64,000 bases of DNA from Cycas panzhihuaensis (taxonomy: Eukaryota > Cycadophyta): contig CM041465.1 in the NCBI GenBank assembly GCA_023213395.1, forward strand, positions 51,715,741 to 51,779,740. Reading direction: 5' to 3'. Positions within the stretch are counted from its first letter, which is position 1; every line of letters begins with the position of its first letter. The notes below the pieces were generated by a model that saw only the letters and a program-made list of their open reading frames with translations, had not been told where the DNA came from and made no database searches. Shown one piece after another: positions 55,676-64,000 of the stretch. Made by a program: the position numbers and the translations under genes.

Positions 55676-56025
55676 CACAATTGCACTGTCAACTATAGAA
55701 GCTGAATATGTTACTGTAGCATATGCTTGTAAAGAAGCAATCTAGTTATAAGGTCTATTAGTTGAGCTTGGAAGGAGACAAGAAAATGTAAAGGTATTTT
55801 GTGACAGTCAAAGTGCCATTTACTTAGCCAGGAATCCAACTTATCACAGTAGAACAAAGCATATTACTCTTAAGTACCATTTTGTTAGACAGGTTGTGGA
55901 AGTAGGTGGAGTGGCACTTGAGAAGATTCACACAAATCAAAATTGTGCTGATATGTTCATAAAACCAGTACCATTAGAGAAGTTCAAATGGTGTTTGACT
56001 TCTCTTGGCTTACAGAAAAAATGAT
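55490..56025 (+). pseudogene. pol: copia RNase H (broken)
   Basis: LQYLRGISDYCITFGGTSNQ, VCGYIDLDFVGDLDKIRFTS, ALSTIEAEYVTVAYACKEA, FCDSQSAIYLARNPTYHSRT and MFIKPVPLEKFKWCLTSLGL are readable. The second Asp of the first motif lies in DLDF (DSDF in relatives). It ends about 40 bp before the polypurine tract. Confidence 0.88.
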
Positions 56026-56060
56026 GAAGGGTCCAGGAAAGGTATCGGGTAAATTGTTAT

Positions 56061-56072
56061 CAAGGTGGAGAT
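56061..56072 (+). promoter_or_regulatory. Polypurine tract
   Basis: CAAGGTGGAGAT, identical to the sister element's tract. Confidence 0.85.
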
Positions 56073-56715
56073 TTTTGGATATTATGACAACAATAGTTTA
56101 AGTCTAAAAGTTTTACATATTAGTAATGTGGTTTCCCACCCTAATCTTGCTCAGGGGGTTCCAAGGTGGGCAGGAGCCCCCCTTGGCCGGGGGATGTGGG
56201 GGGCATGGAACGGCCCCTGCTAAGAGGGGGCGGGGGCGATAGCCCCTAACCCAAAAAATTAGCGCTGTAAACCATATTAAACTGTAAAGAGAATCAGGGT
56301 CATTCGATACAAATACCCTAGATTCTATGGTTGAGATTTATGCCTTGGATGACCCTCTAATGGAGCCTGATTTAGGTCTTTTCTTATGATGTTGTATGTA
56401 ATGTAATATACTATGATGAGGGTGACGACTGGTTGTTGTTCCTGAGAGTACTCTGCTACTGAGATGTACTTTTTCTCCATTCTATAGCAATAAAGATCGA
56501 TACCTTTCCTGTGTAGATGTTTCCCTAGCACATTGCTAGGTTTTTACCATGTTATATTGGGTGCATATGTGATGTTTGGCTTTCATATTCATGTTATTAT
56601 ATTATCTCTGATTTTAGAACTTGTATGTTAAATTTTAGTTTCGATTCTTGTAACTAGTTGTAAAATAGTTCAAATCTTGTGGTGGTTTAAGGTTTGGGAC
56701 CTTGTATTCTCAACA
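56073..56715 (+). repeat. 3' LTR of deleted copia element
   Basis: 643 bp; the expected TG start reads TT. G-run block at 56138-56260. It ends TATTCTCAACA and is followed by TAGGC. Confidence 0.9.
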
Positions 56716-56720
56716 TAGGC

Positions 56721-59100
56721 TATTTGGCTACCTAAAGATGCCTCGTTACCTGAACCAAACCTAAAAAGGTACTTAGAAAGAAGGAAAGGTCACAGTGCTA
56801 TTTGCTGGTCTTTGAACTTGCGTTCTAATGTGTGGATGCCTTTTGAGGATAACTTATCCTCCCTTTGAGGTCCCTATTTCCTAGCTACCAGGAATGGGTT
56901 TTTAGCATGTTGACTTAGGTAAGTGCAGGTATGCTTCTATCCTTTGCCTTTGTCATTTCTCCAAAAAGGTAAATTAAAGCACCTACGTTTTACTGCATGA
57001 CTGATTAATACATTTGAGTGATCATCTTACATCTGCTGCTTGATCATATCACTTGACACTACTCTAGCTTGTGACGACCACAGGACATGCATCCCCATGG
57101 CACTCTACAACCCTCCTATGCACCTCCATATTGTCTCAAGAGTCAACTAGCCTGTGTGATCCATTCACACCCCCATTGCTACATCATAGCTCCTAGTGCC
57201 TCGCTAGGAGTGATTGGCATCTTTTATCCAGTTTCCAACTTCTTAGGAACCCCATCTCTTTGGTGCCCCATCTAGTCTAGGTCATTTCCTCATTATGACT
57301 GTCCCCAGCCACCTTGACAGGGGGGGTCATCCCCTCTTAGGCATGGGGTACCCTCTTTTAGGGCTTCCAACTCTCTTTTTTTCTTCTATTTTGCACTTTA
57401 TCACTACACCATGATAAATGTCATGGTGCCACAATAAACTTTGTGATACTGTGAAGTTTACCAGGGGTTGACTATCATAAAACATTTTTTTTCTTAATCT
57501 ATCATGGCAATTTTTGTATTTTTCATGAAGTTGCCATATGGGTAAGTCATACCCTGAGTCCTAGCCTAACCCTAATCATCCAACTAAGCTAGGGTTGGGT
57601 ATAAAACCAAAAAAGACTTCATTTTCCTCTTCTTCTTCCATTTATTCTCCTCTCCTCTTCTACTTTCATAGGTGATTTTCTGTAGGAGTAACCTGCAACA
57701 TTTGACATACTTGAGTCCCAGCCTAAGATCCACCTTTTCTAGCTCAGATCTATGGCAAAAGGCTTAAGATCAAGCTTCTCCAAGCAAGGACATGCTCCAA
57801 GTCTCACTTCCATGCACAAGCATCAGGTTTCACCAATTCCACCTTCAGATTTCATAGCCTACGCAAGAATCCACCTACAAACCTCATAGGACAGCCTTCT
57901 TCTGCCATTATCTCAGGCAGATCTGCCACCAATCTGCCCATAGAAGGTACTACTTCATGTATATTTTATTTTGTTCATTTTAGTCCCCCTAAAAGAGATT
58001 AGGATACCTTGTATATCTTTCTTTTCACAAGTTTTTCTTATCAAATACACAAGGCATCCCGACCATCATTCCTTATCTATCCTCCCTACCTTCTTGCTCT
58101 CTCCTAGTTTCTCCAACGAGGCTACGAGGAGATGTCCTAAAAGGGTAAGAGAAAGGAGTTAAGGTGGGTTCTACACCCAACTAAGCCTACTCCTTAAGGG
58201 CAATCCCCTTCTCCCCTTTTCCTCCTCCTCTTTTGTGCCTCCCTTGGGCTACCATAGAGCTCTTAGAAGAAAAGCCATCACTGGTATCAGCGCATATAGC
58301 CCCTTGCTATGCTAGTTCTAGCCCTGAGTGCCTTACATGGGCAAAGTTTCCAGCCCTTAGTTGTACCACACATCATCTTTGGGTGTTGGCTTATTCAAAA
58401 GTTGTAAACATTGCACATTGCAACCTTTGCAACATCGACAATATTTATAATCATTTTGCTACTTATCTCTCCCACTATTGACTACTGCTAAGACTGCCCA
58501 AACCTATTGTTTATGTGCTTGGACAATATGGAGGTGTGTGCATTGGAGGGTTAGCCATTTCGAGGCTAACCATCCCCATACTTTTATCTTATCTTACTTA
58601 CATTGAAGAGATTGGAAGTTGTTTCTTAGTTAGAAATTTACTTTGATTAAAGTGCTCTACTTACAATATTTTGTACACTTCGCACCTATATATATATATA
58701 TCTATTTAGCATCCTAGCAGCTCTTTGGGAAAGGGTGGAGTATTTTTTTTATTATAGGTTTCACCACGTTACTTGCAGAGAAGAAAGAAACGTATCAATC
58801 TGGGTACCTCTCCTTCATTCTTTTCCTTGGTCCTTTCCATCTTTAGCATAGTCTTTTCCTTTGTTTTTCTTGCCTTTTCCTTTTAGTTTGGGGAAGGTAA
58901 GGAAGCCCCAACGCCATTGCCCTACGCTGTTCGTGCATTGGGAAAGGAAAAAGGGAAGCGCGTGCGGTGTAGGAGAGCATCTCTATTTCAATTGCATGGT
59001 CCTATAGGTACACCGCCCTCTTCTATTCATAACTCTTTTCCCTTTTTATTTTTTTAATCTTACTTGCTTGCATAATCAAAACATAAAAGGAAAAAGAGAA
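56721..59100 (+). repeat. Probable LTR/leader of a plus-strand Tat-like element
   Basis: Continues 53745 across the insertion. Features fit an LTR with promoter: gggttgggtataaaacc (about 57592-57608) looks like a TATA box, followed by a pyrimidine-rich leader. The 20-mer at 58891 matches 52857. The borders were not found. Confidence 0.35.
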
Positions 59101-61380
59101 AAGGAACTAGTTTGCATCTACCCTTTGCATATGCATGCTACACTTGCACTCCTAGGAAAGAGCATGAGATAGGAACTATATCCTCCCACTTCCCCACTTG
59201 ATTGCATACAACCCCTTTAGGCCTTGCATATTTAGCATACATGTTTGTACTTGATTAGTTTGCCTTCTTCACTCCTTTTTCTCCTGTTTAAAATAAAAAG
59301 AGAGTGAGGACTTACATTTGAGAGCAAACGAGAGTATATTCACTATTTTTTTTATATAGTTCTTCTGTCTCTTGTTTGCAAGCACAACTAGTTATATATC
59401 ACTCCACCATCACACATAGAAGGTTGAACCCTCCACACGTAGGATGATGAAAGATTCTTTCGCCATTATCCTTTATTCCCCCAAACTTACTTTAGGTCGA
59501 TTAGCCTAAGGAGGATTTGTCCTCTAGTACATCTTCTTCTAACCCCATCACACCTACATTAGCTAAGTAATCTTAACATCCTCTCCTTTGGGTTGGTCCC
59601 ATACGTGAGGTGATTGTTCAATGCCATCCTTGCAAGCGTGTACCTCCTGTTTCACTTGCCCACATATATCCCATTCGTATCTCTCCATTTTCTATAAGGA
59701 TCCATTCGCTCGTTTGGTCTTACCCTTCCATTTTGGCCATCCAAGGGCAGGAAGACCTACGTCTTGAGGTTACTCAAGAAACTGAGGATATCCCTCGCTC
59801 TTGCTACCCTGAAAACCAAAACTGAGTTACCCAGGGGAGAGTTGTATACCATTCGTGAGTTCTAAACCTACGTTCTGATACACAGACATCCTGTGTGGGT
59901 GATTTCTCTCATTTACTAGATTAACTCTATATTCAGGAGCCTTTCATTGACTAACCTAATTCTAACCAAGTGTGGTTACCATCCCATAGAGTCCCCATGC
60001 CCCATTTATAGTTATAGTATTAACCTAGAAGTCCTTATCTATAGTGACCCCTAGAGGTACGCTTCTATTGGAAGCCATATTGGGGAACCACCAATAAGGG
60101 AATACCATAGTTTCCCTTTGTGTTAGTATTTACCTCTCTTTTCTTTCTATACCACCTAGATTCATTGGGTAATCCCTAACACCTATCTCATTCTATTTAT
60201 TTCTTCTATAACTTTAGGTAAGATGTGAATATGATGTTTCTCATGCCGCTTACAAGGTCTTCCCTCTATCTTGAAAGGGTCTTCATACTCCTCCCTTTCT
60301 TTATCCAATTCTAAATTGGCAATGGAGGGATACCCATCAGAGTGGGTATATCATGCCTATGTTTCTGAAACCCAAACCCATATTCCAACTTCCTTTTAGG
60401 ATTCTGCCTAAGAGGGCAATTATCCTATCGTTTACTTAGGTAATCAAGAGAACCTGAACTATCATTAGTTTCCCACACATGAAGACCTTTTGTAAATGCC
60501 CTCTATCTCAAAGTCTACATTGAAGTCCTCAAAATAGGAGTAATAACATGTGAGTTTGAAATAGAAAAATATTTGGTGATCAAGGAAATTAAGATATAGC
60601 AGGTCCCCTGTATCACACAACCAATGATCCCAATAACCCTTAAGGCCTTCTACCCATATAATGGAGAAGACCTTGGACCCATTAACTTTTTCCATATGTT
60701 CATTTAAACACATGATGAAGGAGCTTAAGCTCTAACCCTATTAATCACCTTCAAATTTTTATAGACCTATCCACCAGGCATCCTAAGCCATTCCACCCAA
60801 AAATAGAAACATCCATTCTTCTCAAGCAAGGAAGACCAAATCCTCATCGGAAAAGAAGTGGTGCTCCATCCATGGTGAGTGCTTTTATAAGGAGCCACAG
60901 TGTTGTGTGCAACACCTAGAGATTGCCCCACCTTGTAACTCCTCCCCTATGCAAGCATCTAAGCCTAACTTAGACCAACCCATCTATTGTGATCCTTTCC
61001 TCAAACATGGGAAATGAGTCCAACATACCCAAAGTAGAGGAAATAGGAATAGGGGATGATCCCCTAACCTCTCTTTCACACCAACTAAAAGAAAGAGGTT
61101 AAGGAACTTGTTTTCCCCTCCTAGTTCCTATCCCCAAACTTTTTCATCCTCTCAACCCCAAAATAAGGGGAAGAGAGTTATCCAAATGCTTGAGACCACT
61201 CCTTTGTACCCAGTCATATGATCTCAAGTAGCTAAAGAGGTCATTGGGGCCTCCTCTTCCTAACAAAACTTTTTTGTGGACAATCTACCTTCCAAAATTC
61301 CTGTGGTCCCTAAGACCATTCCTATCTACTTTGGATATTATGAGTTTTGAAGGGCACTTCCCCAACCTACAAGAAAGGGG
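59101..61380 (+). mobile_element. Leader and gag region of plus-strand Tat-like element (decayed)
   Basis: No clean domain is readable. Position upstream of a protease implies leader and gag. Short open frames at 59610-59825 and on the minus strand at 60465-60713 have no recognisable family. Confidence 0.35.
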
Positions 61381-61925
61381 AAGTCCTTTGTGATAGTTGA
61401 TGAGCTCCATACCATGTCTGCTAGGATGTTTATGATGGATGTCCTACAAAGTTGCCCTGAGCAGTGTGCTCTCCTTCTTGAGGCTTTGGGTCAAGCTGAT
61501 GCTCCCATCTATGATTTATGTGCTACCCTAAACTGAGAGTCCCTCATTGCTTTCAATCTTAAAGACCTCCTATCTGCAAGTGAAAGGGAGTACTAATGGA
61601 ACTACCCCTTCACTATTTCCATTAACACCCCCAAGTACACTCTTAGAAGGATAGTTATAGATAACAGTTCTTCTATCAATGTTATGCCCTTGCATATAAT
61701 ATAAGAGTTGGGTATAGCAACTCTTACGCTAGTACCATGGTGTTGCTAGGGCTACGATGGTAGCAAAAAGACACCCATGGGATCAGTCTCCATTCCTGTC
61801 ACCCTTGAGGACAAGACTATCCTCACTAACATATTAGTCCTCAATATAGATATGGACTACAACCTCTTGTTAGGCTACCCATGGCTAGATCAAATGGGAG
61901 ACATGTATTCATCTTGATAGAGGCA
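61381..61925 (+). pseudogene. pol: Tat-like protease region
   Basis: One frame reads KSFVIVDELHTMSARMFMMD, LLLEALGQADAPIYDLCATL, IVIDNSSSINVMPLHII (the D-x-SSS-x-N active-site motif; the usual G reads S), LTLVPW, and ILVLNIDMDYNLLLGYPWLD. The LLGxPW end is typical of Tat-lineage protease. In-frame TGA/TAA/TAG stops lie at about 61536, 61594, 61701 and 61740. It would process the polyprotein. Confidence 0.75.
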
Positions 61926-62249
61926 ACTCAAATTTAGCTATGAAGGATGAATGAAAGTTATTTTCTGGGAGCCACCTCCAGTGTGATTATGTAGAATGGT
62001 GGATTAATCACTATGGGCCTATAGCTCCTTCTTTGCCTTGCCTCTTGTCCTCATCAAGCAAAACCATCCATGGCATAGATTACTTTAAGAATGATGAGGC
62101 CTTATTAGAATACTTAGCAGGCTTCATGCCCAACCTCCCTTCTAGTCATTATAATCTTGATTTCTAGAAATATTTAGCCCTAGGGTCTTCCCTAGCTGAC
62201 CTAGATCAGATTAGCACTCCTCTACCCCCTTCCATTAACCAAGATCCCC

Positions 62250-63130
62250 TTCACTTTGAAGAGGGGAATGCCATATGCATAAGGGTAACCAAGGACATCC
62301 TCCTTACCCTTGGTAAAGTAATCAAGGTTGGACTGGAGTGTAGCCCCATTAAAATGAAGGAATACACCCTCCTATTCTAAGAGTTCTACGACATCTTTGC
62401 ATGGGACTGCTCAGACATAAAGGGAATAGACCCCTTCATTATTATACATAACCTCACAACTATTCTGTGCACCTGCTCTGTGTGGCAAAAATAATGCCCT
62501 CTCCATCCTAAGCTTTCTATTATAGTGAAAATAGAAGTAGAAAAGCTCCTAGACGTGGGGCCAATCACCTCCATTGATTACCCCAAGTAGGTATCAAACT
62601 TTATTCCTATTGCCAAAAAGAATAAAATAATTAGGATATGTGTTGATTTTTAGGACATAAACAATGTGTGTCCCAAGGATAACTTCCCTTTGCCATTTAT
62701 CGACTAAATTATCGATTAAACAATAAGTTTTGAAGTCATGCCCTTTATGAACAACTTCTTTGGTTACTACTAGATATAAATATCCCCTGAAGACCATCAT
62801 AAGATGGATTTCACTACCCTATGGGGCAAATTCACCTATAAGGCAAAGCCCTTTAGATTAAAGAATATAGGTGCTACTTATCAAAGGGTAATGTAGTTCA
62901 TTTTCTATGACCTCACAAACAAGACTCTCTAGGTTTACATGGATGACATGATGGGCCTCTCTTGCTAGAGGACCAATCACTTTGAGGATTTACGTTTTTA
63001 TGAGGTCTCGCAAATACCATGTTAGTTTGAACTCACTCAAATGCATGTTTGTCATGAATTCCATCAAATTTTTAGGCTTCCTTGTCCTTAAACAAGGAAT
63101 CTAGATTGACCCCAATAAGGTCAAAGTCAT
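62250..63130 (+). pseudogene. pol: Tat-like reverse transcriptase
   Basis: Readable: EYTLLF, stop, EFYDIFAWDCSDIKGID (the segment before RT), KIEVEKLLDVGPITSIDYPK, SNFIPIAKKNKIIRICVDF, stop, DINNVCPKDNFPLPFID, FMNNFFGYY, stop, I, FRLKNIGATYQRVM, and VYMDDMMGLS (catalytic YMDD, about 62937). The stops after CVDF and FID and within GYY lie where the minus-strand copy (37375-37085) still has Gln (FQDI, LDQI, YNQL). This shows directly that they arose from Gln codons. Confidence 0.88.
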
Positions 63131-63137
63131 TCTTGAC

Positions 63138-63581
63138 ATGTCCCCCACCAAAATGCAACATAAAATTAAGTCATTTTTTAGTAGGCTAGGTTTCTTGAGG
63201 CATTCCTTAGTAGAATTTTCCATAAATGCCAAGCCCTTAATGAGCCTTTTAGAGAATGGGGCCCTATTTGTATGGTCTGCTAAAGCCCAAGAAGCATTCC
63301 AAGATCTCAAAAGAGTTTTGGTCTCTACCCTTATCCTGACGCCCTCTCTCTTTGATCACCCATTCATTCCATATACCTTGACTACTGACGAGTCCTTGGG
63401 GGCCATGTTAGCTCATGAAGATGACTCTGGAATCGAGCAAGCCATATACTTCATTAACTGCACATTAGTAGCAACTGAGCTCAACTACCGTCTTAGCAAA
63501 AAGGAATGGTTAGCCTTGGTCCATATGACCAAGAAATTTAGATATTACCTCCTCAGAAATACTAACTATGTGATCGTCTAA
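63138..63581 (+). pseudogene. pol: Tat-like RT connection and RNase H
   Basis: An open frame of 147 codons: MSPTKMQHKIKSFFSRLGFL, NAKPLMSLLENGALFVWSAK, AQEAFQDLKRVLVSTLIL, LTTDESLGAMLAHEDDSGIE, AIYFINCTLVATELNYRLSK and KEWLALVHMTKKFRYYLL. This is the gypsy RT thumb-to-RNase H region. The D of TTDES is the likely first catalytic Asp and the E of KEWLAL the Glu. It is the longest clean frame of this element. Confidence 0.88.
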
Positions 63582-64000
63582 TCTAATCTATTGAGGTGCC
63601 TTTTAACTTAATCTAACTTGACTAGAAGGACAGGTAAATGGGTCATCCTCCTACAAGAATACGACCTTAAAATTATTAAAAAAAAAATTAAGAAGGAAAT
63701 GGTGGTTACCAAACAACTAGCTAACACCCCTATCCCAAATCTCTTTAGCCTCCCAGCCAATAATTCATTACCTAGTGAGCCCATCCTGACACTCTAGGAT
63801 TCGCTTCCCCATTTGCTAGCCAGTAGTGAATGGTATGGAGATATCATATAGTATCTTATCTAGCAACAATACCCTCCTGATACTAGTAATAAGGTAAAGT
63901 CACGCATTAGGGCTACTGTTAGGTAATACTTCCTCATAGAGGAGGTATTGTACGAGAGATCTTTTAAAGGAATTCTCCTCTCCTGCATCAACTATGATGA
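63582..64000 (+). pseudogene. pol: Tat-like RNase H end and integrase start, cut by window edge
   Basis: After VIV and a TAA the text gives GKWVILLQEYDLKIIKKKIK (RNase H C-terminus). Near the edge, EEVLYERSFKGILLSCINYD corresponds to the start of the integrase zinc domain (LYxRSFxGxLLxC). The element continues beyond 64000. Confidence 0.75.

Larger units (their letters stand above)
53751..56715 (+). mobile_element. Tnt1-94-like copia element with large internal deletion
   Basis: A 2,965-bp element, the same family as 32717-37040 but on the plus strand. LTRs at 53751-54372 (622 bp) and 56073-56715 (643 bp; the difference includes a deletion of about 21 bp in the first). The target duplication is TAGGC (53746-53750, 56716-56720), perfect. 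Only the gag N-terminus, part of RT and RNase H remain; rest of gag, protease, integrase and the RT start are deleted at about 54750. A non-autonomous derivative, clearly bounded. Confidence 0.92.

Overview
This 64 kb window looks like nuclear DNA from a land plant with a large, repeat-dominated genome. It is AT-rich, and nearly every recognisable coding segment belongs to Ty1/copia or Ty3/gypsy LTR retrotransposons that prime from initiator-Met-tRNA-like sites. The one cellular gene recognised is a fragment of the plant (plastid-type) tRNA(Ile)-lysidine synthase gene. A gymnosperm would fit, but the sequence does not prove it. There are no intact host genes, rRNA genes or CRISPR arrays, and no tRNA gene was recognised. 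All coding calls are decayed.

Layout. 1-3.9 kb: old remnants. 3.9-18.3 kb: a three-level nest. An old LTR family (LTR-like copies at 3888 and 17595) was hit by a minus-strand non-autonomous LTR element (4965-15092, TSD GACGA/GACAA). That element was hit in turn by a plus-strand copia element (6479-14106, two 312-bp LTRs, TSD AGTAG). 18.3-21.4 kb: a plus-strand gag remnant, then a minus-strand copia pol cut off at 21409. 21.4-27.3 kb: a minus-strand element with 3' LTR, polypurine tract, a gag fragment, a long leader and a PBS, but no pol. It contains, in antisense, the TilS fragment with its upstream region and apparently unspliced downstream gene sequence.

29-42 kb: a minus-strand Tat-like gypsy element (protease, RT, RNase H, integrase and a second RNase H). 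Its RT is split by a minus-strand Tnt1-94-like copia element (32717-37040, two 649-bp LTRs, TSD ATAAT) that has lost its integrase. 42.5-49.2 kb: a complete plus-strand gypsy element, chromovirus-like (two 1055-bp LTRs, TSD GCAAA). 53.75-56.7 kb: a second Tnt1-94-like element, plus strand, TSD TAGGC, with a larger internal deletion. 61.4-64 kb: a plus-strand Tat-like pol that runs off the window. The stretches between are LTR, leader or unidentified repeat DNA.

How it fits together. Insertions with clear TSDs give a relative order: hosts are older than their inserts. By-eye LTR divergence is about 3% for the copia at 6479 and 3-4% for the gypsy at 42513, and visibly higher for the Tnt1-94-like pair. 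In-frame stops sit overwhelmingly at Gln or Trp codons, as expected from C-to-T decay of methylated repeats. The points most worth a second look are the TilS capture, the integrase-less fused ORF with its two different deletion derivatives, the second RNase H of the Tat element, a 21-bp AGATCT array, and the G-run-rich block in the Tnt1-94-like LTRs.
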